From contig JAYKKM010000337.1 of the NCBI GenBank assembly GCA_035772405.1, forward strand, positions 1,872,501 to 1,936,500: a stretch of 64,000 nucleotides of DNA, read 5' to 3'. Source of the DNA: Chrysogorgia sp. JL179-B06 (lineage: Eukaryota; Cnidaria; Anthozoa; Scleralcyonacea; Chrysogorgiidae). Made by a program: the position numbers and the translations under genes. Shown here piece by piece: positions 1 to 11,886 of this stretch (its first letter is position 1; each line of letters opens with the position of its first letter). The notes under the pieces are model-generated. The model was not told the DNA's origin, searched no databases, and saw only the letters and a program-made list of their open reading frames with translations.

Positions 1-244
1 CAGCATGCAAATCTATGAAACATCAAACCCTAACCCATTCGAAACCTCTATTTTTCTCCTTCTTGATTTTTACGACTCCTGTAGAAACTTATAGGCTACC
101 TAGAGTAGAGTATAGATTGGACTTTAGCCCTTTCGATGTGATAGTTGACTCAAGCTTTATACTCCAAATATAGGAAGAACTGAATGCGAGCTGGTTTGTC
201 TACTCGGCCCGAGAGTTTTCGCGTTGCTATATATAAAACTCAAA
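1..244. other. Unassigned AT-rich sequence
   Basis: No coding signal, RNA or repeat structure recognised before the first tandem array. Confidence 0.4.
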
Positions 245-835
245 TGGAACTAGAAGATAGTAATATGATGTAAAAGATTGATTTGTTTTCGCCAAGAGTT
301 TATCGAGAAAGCCCTTGGATTTTGTAGAAAGGAAAAAAATACAATCGCACGTAGAATTCTCGGCTGTTTCGATTTGTCTTGCATCGTTGTGGCTGCATAA
401 TGGTTTCACTCATTGCTTAGTTAACTACCTAAGGGAAGATAGTAATATGATGTAAAAGATTGATTTGTTTTCGCCGAGAGTTTATCGAGAAAGCCCTTGG
501 ATTTTGTAGAAAGGAAAAAAATACAATCGCACGTCGATGATGAGGTGTAATTCTAGGCTGTTTCCATTTGTCTTGCATCATTGTGGCTTGCATAATGGTT
601 TCACTCATTGCTTAGTTAACTACGTAAGGGAAGATAGTAATATGATGTAAAAGATTGATTTGTTTTCGCCGAGAGTTTATCGAGAAAGCCCTTGGGTTTT
701 GTAGAAAGAAAAAATATACAATCGCACGTCGATGATGAGGTGTAATTCTCGGCTGTTTCCATTTGTCTTGCATCACTCTGCCTCTGGCTTGCATAATTGT
801 TTCACTCATTGCTTAGTTAACTACCTCAAGGGAAG
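245..835. repeat. Tandem repeat, about 3 copies of a 182-195 bp unit
   Basis: Three head-to-tail copies begin near 253, 435 and 630, each starting GAAGATAGTAATATGATG and ending TTAGTTAACTACCTAAGGG. Copies 2 and 3 carry a short GTCGATGATGAGGTGTAATTC segment that copy 1 lacks, so the length difference is one indel. Short ORFs on the minus strand here simply repeat with the unit and are not genes. Confidence 0.9.
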
Positions 836-1107
836 AGGTTTTTGTCTTGTCTACATAGACTGCAATTTCTAACTGAGTTCTGTTTGGATTTTCATAGCTT
901 ATAAATTGTCTAAAGCGATTGAGGTTTCTCCAAGTGGACTGTGATGAAGATAGTTTGAAATATCTATACATGAGTTGTTTATTATCTACCGACAATGGAC
1001 GAATTTATCGATGAAACGTTGCACTTAGAATAATTTTTTTTAAATACAACCAAGGTAATGATAAAAAGATTAATAGCAAGGATATTTTACGAGTGTAGAA
1101 ATGTTCT

Positions 1108-1210
1108 AACTCAACCGAGTCAGCTGCGAAAAATGCAACTCCAACGGACCAAGGCCTTTGTCGACTCACGACCTCGCGAATCTAGTGTGGCGCTTTGACT
1201 ATACCAACAT
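1108..1210 (-). mobile_element. SINE fragment related to the Ala-tRNA-like SINE at 33400-33520
   Basis: The minus strand shares with the element at 33400-33520 the segment GTTGCATTTTTCGCA plus its flanks and a degraded tRNA-like part (CACTAG..TCGC.GGGTCG). Only the distal half is present, and the A box is not convincing. Confidence 0.45.
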
Positions 1211-1478
1211 GATATCGAGTATATAAATGCCAATTCGTATAACAAGGTAGTAATGGGCTTTTCCGAGATGCCATGTCGTCCAATAGTACAGTTTTCGTCT
1301 ATATTATTATATATAACTGGGAGATTCAATTCATTTATGCATATAAACTGATAAAATTCCTTTCTTGAATATACAGTTTTTGGTGGCGTGGAATTTCTAG
1401 ACAGTATTTTACACGTTATATTCTGTGAAGGTCTTCTGTTTGGTTTATAAATTTTTAAGGTATATACAATATATATAC

Positions 1479-1845
1479 ATCAAGGTTGTATCTTGTGCTT
1501 TAAACCCCGCATATATAAGGCAACAGTTTGTAACCGCTTGTGCCATTATGATGTCGTATATATATATACTGTATATTCACGCATTTATGTGGTGTCGCGT
1601 TCTTAAACATCTTGCTATTTATTTACAAAGAATCCATGCAAATCTAGAGTTTATTACAAAGCTATACTTATGCATCAAGGTTTCCACATAATATGGCCAC
1701 AGTTTGTGAACGCTTGTGCTATTATGATGTCGTATACATGTCATATCCACGCATTTATGTGGTGTCGCATTCTTAAACATCTCGCTATTTATTTACAAAG
1801 AATCCATGCAATCTAGAGTTTATTACAAAGCTATACTTATTCAAG
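1479..1845. repeat. Direct tandem duplication of a ~175 bp unit
   Basis: Two adjacent copies (about 1479-1674 and 1673-1845) share TTATGATGTCGTATA, CACGCATTTATGTGGTGTCGC and TTTACAAAGAATCCATGCA. They differ by small indels and by a longer TATA run in copy 1. The 88-codon ORF spanning copy 1 is AT-rich and not convincing. Confidence 0.85.
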
Positions 1846-3051
1846 TCCAGGGTTGTCAAAGCAAGCAATAGTCACCACGATTTGTTACAGTACAGCGAAA
1901 TATCAAATGGCTACACCGCAGTCGGACCAGCACACCGAAGCCGTAGGATGACATACGTATATATAGCAGTGTATATTGCCATTGTAACTCCAACTATACT
2001 AGCCTTTTTTATTTAAGCTATTTTATGTTCACATTTTATGTTCACATTTAGCATTTTTAGCATCTTATGATGGGCAGGAGCTATATATATTCGGCTAGTT
2101 ATATATACGTTTTAGTACACCGTTCATCTTCTTGCAGTTCCTCACGCATGCGAGCCCGGCAGGCATGTTTAACTCAAACAATATATTGCTTTCCAACTCC
2201 GTTCTTATCCTCACACCTTACAAATAAAACTCTACAATCATAAAATGATTCCAAACAACGGAATTACAGTATTACTTTGCCTTGTGTGATTCTAGCGTGA
2301 CAAATAGTTGACGAATATACATACCAAAACACCGTTCACGCGCCATTTTATATACCTCGGCTGCTCCAGTCTGTATTTCTACCGTTCTGTAATTGCGACT
2401 CGATTATCTCGCTCAACTGGCAGTCGTCTTTCGACATACACCGAATCGTACATCTATTAAATACTGGGAAACATTCGATGTAAAAGCTAGCAGTGTAGCT
2501 TTGAGAAGCCTCCAAGCTTTGTTGTTATGATGTAAAATGGATACAGAGAGAGAGAGAGCACACAATAGACTATACAACAAACCGAATTTTATTTATTTGA
2601 AACTGAATCACTTGCACCCATTTAGCCACATTAAAATATTGTTATACAGATAGTGTCAGTACTGGATTTTCCCTTAAATAATGTATTTATCAATATATAT
2701 GTTTGAAGTATTTACAAGCTTGTCCTTATCTTGAGCAAGTAGTTGCAACGAAGTGTGTATACATATGAAACGTTAACTGGCACATGCAAAACCATTGTAA
2801 TAATTACGACTAGTTTAACTAATCTAAACCCCCTATATATACTGTTCATAACACCACTGCAAAGTTCTCGATACTCGATTCCTTTACATATGTATTTATA
2901 TATAGATATATACATATATATTCATCTTATATTAAATTTTTACAAGTCTTATTTATCTACAACGTTGCCCCTTCGGTTCCAATGTTGTTGCGCTCACCGA
3001 CTTCAGCTCGTCAGGCTCCTGTCTTTGTTGGCTCATATTTGAACTTGTTTT
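1846..3051. other. Non-coding, 3' side of BH3 gene 1
   Basis: AT-rich sequence with a short GA run near 2546-2560 and TATA-rich stretches near 2880-2925. On the minus strand, CAAATAAATAAAAT (rc of about 2587-2601) would be a possible polyadenylation signal for the gene at 3052-3264. No other coding signal seen. Confidence 0.4.
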
Positions 3052-3264
3052 TTAAGCAGTGCTATTAAGGACAGCCAACATGGCTAAAGTCAATGCTATT
3101 CCCAAAGCAGCCATTCCAAAATAGTCGCATCTCCGGGCTCTTTCGTTGTTCAACTTATCCCCTATGTCAGCCAGGCTATGACCAATCTCTACGACGTTAA
3201 TATGCGTTGAGACGTCGTCGCTTGTATCGCCTTGTCGATCTTCTTTCTTTAAAAGGCACATCAT
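3052..3264 (-). CDS. Small tail-anchored BH3-only-like protein (copy 1)
   Basis: This 70-residue ORF is likely a pro-apoptotic BH3-only protein that binds the groove of Bcl-2-family proteins at the mitochondrial outer membrane. The BH3 core is LADIGDKL at residues 31-38, with hydrophobic anchors I27, L31, I34 and L38 and the signature G35-D36. This is the same spacing as in the family (h1-xxx-h2-xx-h3-GD-x-h4). Residues 48-66 form a hydrophobic transmembrane helix rich in A, L, G and M, with only a short uncharged tail (NSTA). The start is the first of two tandem ATGs, and a TATA-like run (TATATAATA) lies just upstream on the minus strand. If that region is an intron end instead, the true N terminus may differ. 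It has the same architecture as the genes at 31942 and 51223, which makes chance unlikely. Function is inferred from motif and topology only. Confidence 0.72.
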   Translation of the reverse strand: MMCLLKKEDRQGDTSDDVSTHINVVEIGHSLADIGDKLNNERARRCDYFGMAALGIALTLAMLAVLNSTA

Positions 3265-4650
3265 TTCCCAGGTATTATATACTGTATAGTCTTTGGAGTC
3301 CGTATACCAACGTGTTTAGACGGGTATATATCCGCTGTACTATGTCAAGGACTCGAGAGAGCTGTCCGTATAGTCTCAACTCGCTCGTATATATGCTGTT
3401 GCGTGGTATTGACAATTCGAGAGCTATCGGCGAATCGGTCGGGAACCTAACTCTCTTCGGTTACAAGCGGTCTTGGTAATCCAACTCCTTGATTCCTGAA
3501 GAATTTTCACGAATTTCTTTCGGCGCGTTGGCGAGCCGTCTGGCTTCTGCTTCTGTTGTGGTAGTACCACTGCCCTATAGCTTGTCGAGGTCTTTGTTGT
3601 TAGAGAGATATTTATATAGTGTATACAGCGATATCTCATGGACAGCAGTCTCAGGCAGTGTTTTCAGGCAACTCTCGACGAATCAGCGAACGCATTCTCT
3701 GACGAATAATACAATACGACGGAAACCTATAAATAGAGAAGTCCTGAGAAAAGCAAATGTTTGATACAGGGACAATCTTAACAGCACGCGTTTAGAACGT
3801 GTCAAGGTAATAAACAATTTTTACACGAAGACACGAGAAAACGGAAACTACCAGTCGGTCTACTTTATCAATCAAACGCTCGCATGGTTTGAGGGAACGT
3901 GTTTGGGCATGCATTTCTAGTGTTGTGCAACACTTGTGGGGTGACATGACGGAGTGTTTTTCCAACAATAGTGCTTTTTAAGATTTTCCTGTGTTCAGGA
4001 TGAAACAATAACAAAACAAATACGAGACAATATTTATCCGTGAATATATAGGCTTTTGGTTTTATACTGGGGACATTAAGAGACCAAGACTCAAGACCTC
4101 ATTGTCTGCGATGATGCCGACTCGTTATGCTATTTGGATCATGTCATGCAACGACGGTTCGCCTTAAGCGAACGAGAGTTTCCGTGGTTAGGTACGGAGT
4201 TTGTGTTTATATCATTGAAAGGAATTAGGGATTACTGACGTATGGACGTTCTTGATCAAATAAGGTCTCTTTCTTTGAACTTCAATTTAATTTTGCATCC
4301 AAAACAAATGCTTCGTTATTTACCGGAGAATTTAAGTCGCCGTTCTATAGGCACGGAGAATATTTGAACGTTCGAGCAGACGACCTATAGTGAGCCGTCA
4401 AAAATCCCGCGTTCGTTAGGTTTTAATAACGTTGAAAACTGACTAATTTCAAGCCTCTGTGAGCCAGTAATCACATTCACTGTTCATTATAAATACTATG
4501 TTTATCTTTGGTTAATATTCTGAGACGAAGTTCAAGCTATTTATAATAATAACAAAATGCACAACGTCGTTAAATGTGTGTGTGTCAGTGAAATACAGGA
4601 ATGGATCTTATATACACATCGCGTGTACTACCGAAATTATACTGCCTATA
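3265..4650. other. Upstream region of BH3 gene 1, no other gene seen
   Basis: No repeat family is recognised here. Short ORFs on both strands (3207-3479, 3424-3639, 3489-3764) overlap one another and show no domain. The stretch 3480-3560 is relatively GC-rich and could hold the promoter or first exon of the minus-strand gene at 3052-3264, but no core promoter can be proved. Confidence 0.35.
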
Positions 4651-4795
4651 ATTTTACTCTGATGAAGGGCTCCGCTCGAAACGTCAGTATCTCGTCACAA
4701 AATTCTTGGCAGTTTACCACCTTTTCACTTTGCTATATATTCAAAATACTGTCTACGCAGCACTCTACTTTTTTACTACTATATATATATATACG
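4650..4795 (+). mobile_element. Penelope-like element end (family B) with hammerhead-like core
   Basis: CTGATGA at 4659-4665 and GAAACGTC at 4678-4685 bracket a short possible stem (GGGC/GCTC). This matches the CUGANGA...GAAAC core of hammerhead ribozymes known from Penelope-like retroelements. The downstream segment (TTCTTGGCAGTTTACCACC, then CTACGCAGCACTCTAC) recurs at 8607-8700 and 35728-35812. One extra base sits between CTGATGA and the stem, so cleavage activity is uncertain. Confidence 0.6.
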
Positions 4796-5202
4796 TATAT
4801 ACATATGCCAATATGGTGTTTGACGACATTTTGTGATAATAAGCAAGCGTATTATATATATTTTTGGCCAAATGTTTTTTTAAGTTTGCATGCAAAGTTT
4901 GGCGTCTAGCCTCGAGGTGTGATATTTTGAAATCCTAATAGTTTCGACTGTATTCGCCTGTCGTGACCATTTGCATCGTCGGGATCTCAGATATAAATGG
5001 CTAATCAATGGTAATTAGTTGCGTGAGCGAGTTGGTGTGCGGTTTGGGAAATGATGATTTTTTATGAGAACGGGAAATGAGCCTGGCAGAGCATTAATGC
5101 GGTGGCCTGTTTTTTCCGTTTGCGATGATAAGTATGGTATATATATATATAGTGCCTTCTGTGTAGGAAGTGTACATATATCAATAGAACCAGTACATCA
5201 TT

Positions 5203-5322
5203 GTGACCTTCGCTTTCCATCTGAGTCTCGGTAGCTCAATGGTTAGAGCATCTCACTGGCAATCAGAAGGTTACAGGTTCGATTCCTGTCCGGGACTCAG
5301 AAACATTTTCCGAGACTGAGGA
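5203..5322 (+). mobile_element. tRNA-derived SINE
   Basis: A tRNA-like head at 5228-5299 has a 7-bp acceptor stem (GTCTCGG/CCGGGAC), an A box (TAGCTCAATGGTTAGAG) and a B box (GGTTCGATTCC). The anticodon loop CTGGCAA would give GGC, with one mismatch in the anticodon stem. Flanks (CTCTCCATCTGAG before, ACTGAGGATATGAGCTTGA after) recur with the head at 45770-45945 and 56215-56325, and partly at 6985-7105. A dispersed SINE therefore fits better than a functional tRNA gene. Confidence 0.7.
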
Positions 5323-5746
5323 TATGAGCTTGATAATTCTCCTGTAGTTTGTTGACAACTTTGTTTCGAAGTCACGTTTCAATTATCGCGGCTATGTGGC
5401 CTTGGAAACAAACGAATGGCAATGTATATATGGAAACACTCGAACACAAGTGACTTTGACGCGTTTCACTGCAGTGTGTTCCTCGTTACATTTTGGTGTG
5501 TGTGCGGGGGTTACGCAAAGATAAAATCTCGCTGAGTATTTATCAAATGCTGTGCAAGTGTGTGGAATTTATAGCATTGTAGCGTGCAGATCAGGACATT
5601 TTCTCTTATGCCATCTGTATACGAAACGATGTGCTCTTGTTTTTGTCATCTTGAGGACGTGTCCAAGCCAAGGGCAACGACGTATTCTACATGTCAACAT
5701 TTAGCCGAACGAATCATGATCGCGAATTATGTCACGTATTACCAAT

Positions 5747-5779
5747 TACATTATATATATATATATATATATATATATC
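5747..5779. repeat. (TA)n microsatellite
   Basis: Uninterrupted alternating TA of roughly 30 bases. Confidence 0.9.
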
Positions 5780-5929
5780 TGCCATTATGACGATAGTGAG
5801 AACACTTCATAGCCGGGCTTTATAATGATTTCGAGATGTATGGATTGTTTTATTGACGTTGAATGCTTAATACAATGACGTATTAACAACTTTACAAGGT
5901 CAGTGGTGTTCTGCTGAAATAGGTATACG

Positions 5930-6325
5930 AGGTCAAAGCTTTTGAGAGAAGGCCTTTCGTCACAGAGTCTCGTTTCCATTTCACTGTCTGACGAAGGGCC
6001 TTCGCTCGAAGCGTTACACCTCCTCCACACATGTCTATGAGCTGGGAGACGCAGGTTCATATCCTGGGTCGGACCTCCACTCAGGGTCTTAAAAATAATT
6101 GAGGAGAAAGTACTGCCTTTGCAATAATATCAGCAAAGTAGGCCCTCGGAATCCCTATCAATTGGGCTTCTAGCCTGTTGGGGTATTCCGTTCACCTAAA
6201 AGAGTGATAAATCTAATAAACTAAACTAAACAACACTATTTCGGTAGTACACCAACATTGTATTTTTATTTGTGTTTTTCCACTGTCTACACAGTACAAC
6301 ACTTTTACATATTAATAACATCAAC
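5930..6325 (+). mobile_element. Penelope-like element end (family A), split by an inserted repeat
   Basis: A degraded hammerhead-like core starts at 5988 (CTGACGA) and ends GAAGCGTT (GAAA changed to GAAG). It is followed by the family-A sequence to about 6031. The tail of the same family (CTATTTCGG.AGTACACCAAC..., then CTACACAGTACAACAC) resumes at about 6236 and runs to 6320. Between them lies a 200-bp unrelated repeat. A reversed partial copy (5945-5970) precedes the core, giving a local inverted pair. Confidence 0.65.
6032..6232 (-). mobile_element. Dispersed repeat R1 inserted in the PLE end
   Basis: It shares with 24578-24765, 35054-35245 and 57490-57641 the segments TCACTCTTTTAGGTGAACGG, GGGCCTACGATTTAAGGTCG, GCAGCACTTTCTCCTCAATT and a GGTCCGACCCAGGA-type end, read on the minus strand. 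On the plus strand it ends in an A-rich tail (TCTAATAAACTAAAC), which suggests a retrotransposed 3' end. In one related copy (34984-35211, minus) the reading frame continues into a GRRKRGRPRTSYL-like segment reminiscent of retroelement C termini. Confidence 0.6.
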
Positions 6326-6381
6326 TTACGATCTTGCAGGTATATATATACATGGCCTTGGGGAATGTCAATTAATAATTC

Positions 6382-6592
6382 AGGGAGTTTGGATTTTTTG
6401 GCATCGATGGAGGATTGTTTATTTTTGCAACTGGACGCGCTGGTTTAATAAATGGAGCCTTGTACGGCGATTTAAAATCCCCGAGTAATTATCAACAATG
6501 TTGGAAAAATATAAACATATGTATAAAGGATTGCTGTCTGTATGGTTTGAAAAAGACACGGGAACTGGCTCGCAGGAATGTCGTCGGTTTAG
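6382..6592 (+). CDS. Candidate coding exon, function unknown
   Basis: An open frame follows a possible acceptor (AATTCAG) and ends at a strong donor (TTTAG|GTGAGT, GT at 6593). The peptide is of mixed composition, contains GFFGIDGGLFIFATGRAG and a cysteine set CWKNINICIKDCC, and lacks the low-complexity look of neighbouring random ORFs. No ATG is in frame near the 5' end, so it would be an internal exon. I do not recognise the family and no partner exon was found nearby. The polypyrimidine tract before the acceptor is poor, so this may be chance. Confidence 0.25.
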
Positions 6593-6769
6593 GTGAGTGG
6601 GTATTTTTTGTTTAATATTATCTATGTTGATTGTTGAACCATTGATGCCCTTTCAACCTTTTATGCCTCAGAAGTGATCAACATCTATCTTCTCCTAATA
6701 ATATCAATAGTTAACCATGCCATAGAGGTAATGAGAATAAAGGAAATGATCACGAAAGATAAACTGACA

Positions 6770-6883
6770 TTTAGTTAAGTTAGGTATAGTTGCAGCTTGA
6801 TGTTTGTAAAGTTGTAAATGTTTACAACTTTACAACTAAAGGTTTACAAACATCAAGCTGCAACTACCTAACTTAACTAACAA
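6770..6883. repeat. Near-perfect inverted repeat (hairpin)
   Basis: The arms GTTAAGTTAGGTATAGTTGC... (6774-6811) and the reverse complement at 6843-6880 pair over about 37 bases with one or two mismatches. An inner palindrome (GTTGTAAATGTTTACAAC) fills the loop. It looks like a small foldback element or the remnant of a MITE. Confidence 0.8.
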
Positions 6884-6984
6884 CATTTGACTGGAAATTG
6901 ACTGTCACAACACGACTTGTAGTCCAACAAGTATTTGTGATAACGGCAAGACTCGTCGCAGGTTTAAATACCGTATTTAACCTT

Positions 6985-7105
6985 GCTCTGCCATCTGAGT
7001 TCCAGTGGCTCAATGGTTAGATCGTCTGTCTAGCATGTCTAGCATTGTTACTAGCCTGCGAGCTATACGGGTTCGAGTCCTGTCTCGTGCTCAGAGTTTT
7101 TCTGA
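6985..7105 (+). mobile_element. Diverged tRNA-derived SINE
   Basis: It has the same GCTCTGCCATCTGAG start as the SINE at 5203, an A box (GTGGCTCAATGGTTAGA) and a B box (GGTTCGAGTCC). The anticodon arm carries an extra duplicated GTCTAGCATGTCTAGCAT, which destroys tRNA folding. It ends GTGCTCAGAGTTTTTCTGAG. Confidence 0.6.
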
Positions 7106-7164
7106 GTATTGATAACTTAACCATAGTTATGACTTAACACAGCTTGCATAGCAAAACCTTTACA

Positions 7165-7500
7165 ACTTTATATATATATATATTTTATATATTTATTTAT
7201 ATTTTATTTATTTTTTTGCCCATATTGAAGTATTACAATAGAAAAATTATTACATTGATTATGAAATTGATTGGGCTAGGGGCCAACTAGAAACCTATAA
7301 GGCTTTTTAAATAAGACCCCTAGTGTAAGTTATATATTTTAATTATTACATAGTCAGTTCGATAAAATGTGTATAGTTTAAAGGATAAAGATAATTATTT
7401 ATATTTGCAAAGTAAGAATAAGATAAAGAAGAAAAGATAAAGAAGAAAAGATAAATATAAACTGACATGTTTTTAAAACAACTTCTCCCAACTTTTGTAC
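7165..7500. other. AT-rich stretch with purine-rich short repeats
   Basis: A long TA/TTTATT-rich tract is followed near 7415-7455 by three near-copies of AAGATAAAGAAGAA. No gene seen. Confidence 0.5.
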
Positions 7501-7526
7501 TATAAGAAATGTTTGAAGACAAATAA

Positions 7527-7960
7527 TAATAATAATAATAAAACTTTATTTAATGAGGCTAACACATGACAGCAAAATGCTGATAAACTTGTGGCCCTCC
7601 TACAATTTCTAATTACAATTATAATAGAATGATAATTAATCTAACTATGATAAATATTAAAACTAAATATTAAAAATGCTATTTTACATATATAGGTTAG
7701 GTATTAAAAATTAGTGTTTCAAAGTTATCAATATGTTCATATTTAGTTAAAAAGTAAGAGCGTATTGCTTTATTAAAACTATTAAAAGACTCAGACTTCT
7801 TAAATTTAAACACATCTACCGGTTTGGTTCAATATGAACAAGGAGAATATATATGTTGATAATGGGTCTTAAAGGGTTAGGCAACACTGTCCATGAGTGA
7901 ACCATGATGAGCGGCCCCGAGCCGTTCAATTTAGACAATTTAGACAATTTAAAAATAGCA
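7527..7960 (-). mobile_element. Probable retroelement 3' end with (AAT)n tail
   Basis: Read on the minus strand, this AT-rich region ends ...GCCTCATTAAATAAAGTTTT followed by (ATT)n. That is an AATAAA-type signal with the microsatellite tail typical of non-LTR retrotransposon 3' ends elsewhere in this window. No intact coding is left. Confidence 0.4.
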
Positions 7961-8569
7961 TATTCAGACATCGAACTATACTCAATCGAAGTTTAATTAG
8001 CTCCGGTCGTTAATTCGCTCAGCTGTGGGCCTCTTGCTTGTCGTGGGGAACACAGAGTCTCATCGATTGTCAACTGGTGCAGACAGAAAATAATTCCACA
8101 CAATTGTACGGCTTCGCTAAACTTTTTTATAAGTCCTAATTCGACAACTATGGTATTGTACCCCCATATCTTTTTAACAGATCTTGCTTGATATGTCGCG
8201 TCGTGTGATTTCGATCGGGAAATTATTTCAAGGTATATTTTGGGATAATAGTAGACTTGGGATGTAATATGCTGGTGTTACAACCGAACTTTTCATTTCA
8301 AAAACCCAAGCATTATCATATATATCAAATCTTAGTTGAAACACGCTAATATTTGTACAAGTAAAACATTTTTTACTTAATAAATGACCAACAGCTGGCT
8401 AGAAGACAAAGTTTTTAGATTGGAGTTGTCCGGAAACATAATTATGTAGAACTAAAGAACATTAACCACAGGGTCCAGGGTTCAGTTTAAAAGAAGCAAT
8501 ATATTTATGATTTGTTATCAACACTGACTCAACAGCGAAATATCACATCCAAGGCTGCAATACACTACA

Positions 8570-8700
8570 CTACGCAATGTATATATTCCTCTATAATGGT
8601 CTTACTCTGATGAAGGGCTCCGCTCGAAACGTCAATATCTCGTCACTAAATTCTTGGCAGTTTACCACCTTTTCACTTTGCTATTATATATTCCTCTATA
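8570..8700 (+). mobile_element. Penelope-like element end (family B) with hammerhead-like core
   Basis: CTGATGA is at 8607-8613 and GAAACGTC at 8626-8633. The 80 bases that follow match the copy at 4650-4795 almost exactly. Upstream, ACTACACTACGCAATG resembles the family tail, as expected if two units were once tandem. Confidence 0.6.
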
Positions 8701-10705
8701 ATCTATATAACCTCAATTATATTAAAACCTTTCTATATGTTCACAATTATCCAAAAGCTATATGATTTGTTACAACACTCAACAGCGAAAGATTACCACA
8801 CTCAAATACAAGACTGAAAATGTGCGAAACCGTCACCTAATTGTCTGGAGCAATTTGAAAATCATTTCTAAGCGGTATTGCGAGATGAAAACTTTGGTAT
8901 CGTGCCTTGGTATCGTGTCAACACAAATGAAATGCCGATACTTTTCAGCTTTAATTTATTTAATTAGCAGTCCAGATTCATTTTATTCTATAAAGTAGAT
9001 GTTCTTTGTCGACTCCTCTCTGGAAAGTTTCGGAATTATGCGACGCTTGTTAATTATGAAATCCGTCTGTCGTCAATAAATTCAAAAGAAAAAAACCCAT
9101 AACATAACAGTGCTGGTTTTGACAGTTGCAACCGCTCGCAATTGAATTTATTTCCACTTCATCTTTTGAGCAATTAGTTTGTTCTTTTGTTTAATGTCAT
9201 GCCGGTCAAAATGACCGGCAAGGCGAGAGTTTGACCGGACAGCGCCTCAATAAGGCCCTTACTATACCTTAGCCTTTCTCTGTTTACAATTATCGAGAAG
9301 CATAATGATATATAGCTAAAGAAAGGTTACTAATCTAACAAAAACGCCAGATCATATACACCATTTATGGCCTGGGTATCTCCAAGGCCCCTCGCTTGGT
9401 TATCCGCACTGTGTCTCAACAGGGCTTCATTATTTTTTATTCGATTTAATGACCTTGTCGACACAAACGTGCTCTCGTAATAAATCATGTTCATCCAATT
9501 ATAGTACATGTACCACCACCAACGTTTCAATTTTAAACTCGTATTCTCCCACGAACAATCGTTCTAAGTTTAAAGCTATTTAACGTCACGATTTATGTAT
9601 GAGACTTGAACATCTCTGGACCACACGTACTTCAAGTTCTTCTAGCTGAGTTAATCTCATGATATATAGCATTGATAATTCCAAAACTTGATGGCGTGAA
9701 CTGGTTCAAAAATCCCGGCGATCAATTTAAATTATAGCAATAATGTGAGTTTGAAGTCATGACAGTCGAGCATAACAAAACCACATTACAATGAATGTCT
9801 ACTATAAGACTCGTTTTAGACGAAATTTGCCATGTTTTTCAAGCAAAACAAAGCACTTTTTGGGACGCCAGTTTCTTCGCAAGAAAACGAGAAAGATTTA
9901 AACAAAGATCAACACAGTCTACTTCGACGCTCGGTCGTGGCTTAGGCTGTTTTATTAAGCGATAAAATCATTTCAAATGTCTTTTAACTATATCCACGGT
10001 GATACATGCTTGCGTATGTTTACCGTAAAAAATACTCGCGTATTTTTGCTAATGTTTTCTTGAAAACATAAGCTAAAATAAGATTCGCCATTAGGCTATG
10101 TGCCAAATCTTGCAGAGTGAAAATAAACCTTAGAAATTGGTCGAAACACATTTCCTGTCACCTTGTCAACTTGACAATGGCCTAAGATATTGCTTTGACA
10201 TCAGGCTGATTATTGAGGCTACTTGATATAGAAATAACCGACCATCTACAGACTGTAGACTTTTTACGAGCGCAATGTGTTATCTGTGGCGAAATTTGGG
10301 AATGTTTTAGACTATGAAACCTCTAGGCTCTAGCCTAGGCAGAATGAAGCGTGTGAAAGTTCTTCTTCCTGGCTAAAACGGAGACAAAGGCGATCAGATG
10401 AGATAAAGGTCGCCGTTCTGTCGCTATCTTGGACTAAGAAACATTTACTGAGGATATGAGCTTGTCTCTGTATCTTAATCTGTCTTCTCCAAGCTCTCAT
10501 ATACACTAAAGCAATATATATATATATTGATGTCTAGAATGGACTATAACGAAGTATAAATATATATTTTTATATATATTCAGTGGAAACGTTGTAGCCA
10601 TTAGTCACCTGAAGATTATGTTAAGCAGGAAACACTGAATGACAAGCTGTATATGTATTAGATCATTTCAAATATATTATATCAAGCAGGCTCTATACAA
10701 CCTTG
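8701..10705. other. No gene recognised
   Basis: AT-rich unique-looking sequence. A short palindrome GCCGGTCAAAATGACCGGC is at 9201-9219. A SINE tail fragment (AAACATTTACTGAGGATATGAGC) lies at about 10440-10465, and short TA runs at 10516 and 10560. Confidence 0.4.
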
Positions 10706-10709
10706 TATT

Positions 10710-11154
10710 GGGACCGCTCATTATTTATGGTCAGTGTGGCGGACGAAGAGAAATAGATTTGGGCTTGAAAAAACAATTTTACCCAACCAAATTAAGATCA
10801 GAAATTTAACCGACCCAATTCCCAATAAAGGCCAATTCCCAGCATATCGTCGATACAAGTTTTAATACTGTAACTGTCAGATTATTAGCTCCCTATACAG
10901 AGCAGGAATCCAAGGAAAACAAAGAGAGGAATACGACAAAAGCCAATGATGACTAAGGAGAACTGGAGATCAGATAACATAATTTTAAATGATGAACTCT
11001 TAATTTTTTTATGTAAATAGTCATGAAAATCTTGCTATCCAACCCTTCAGAGAAGTCATTATTTTTTACCCAACCATTTAGGACTTAGAATTTTCAGTTA
11101 CCCAACCATTTTCTCTTCGTCCCCCACCCCGGCCATAAATAATGATTGGTCCCT
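10710..11154 (+). mobile_element. MITE with ~23 bp terminal inverted repeats (copy 1)
   Basis: The left end GGGACCGCTCATTATTTATGG and the right end CCATAAATAATGATTGGTCCC are near-perfect inverted repeats. The interior (CCCAACCAAATTAAGATC..., GTATACAGAGCAGGAATCC-like segment, AACCCTTCAGAGAAG) recurs inverted at 12625-13103. It is non-coding and non-autonomous, of unknown superfamily. It abuts the TCTA array. Confidence 0.75.
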
Positions 11155-11161
11155 TACCGAG

Positions 11162-11886
<725 letters not shown>

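Noticed and set aside
5228..5300. Functional tRNA-Ala(GGC) gene
   Set aside because: The fold is good, but the anticodon stem has a mismatch, GGC is not the usual animal alanine anticodon, and the same flanks recur at three other loci, so it is a SINE head.
10611..10641. Additional hammerhead-like motif (CTGAAGA...GGAAACAC)
   Set aside because: Both boxes are approximately present, but no stable stem II can be drawn and no PLE sequence flanks it.
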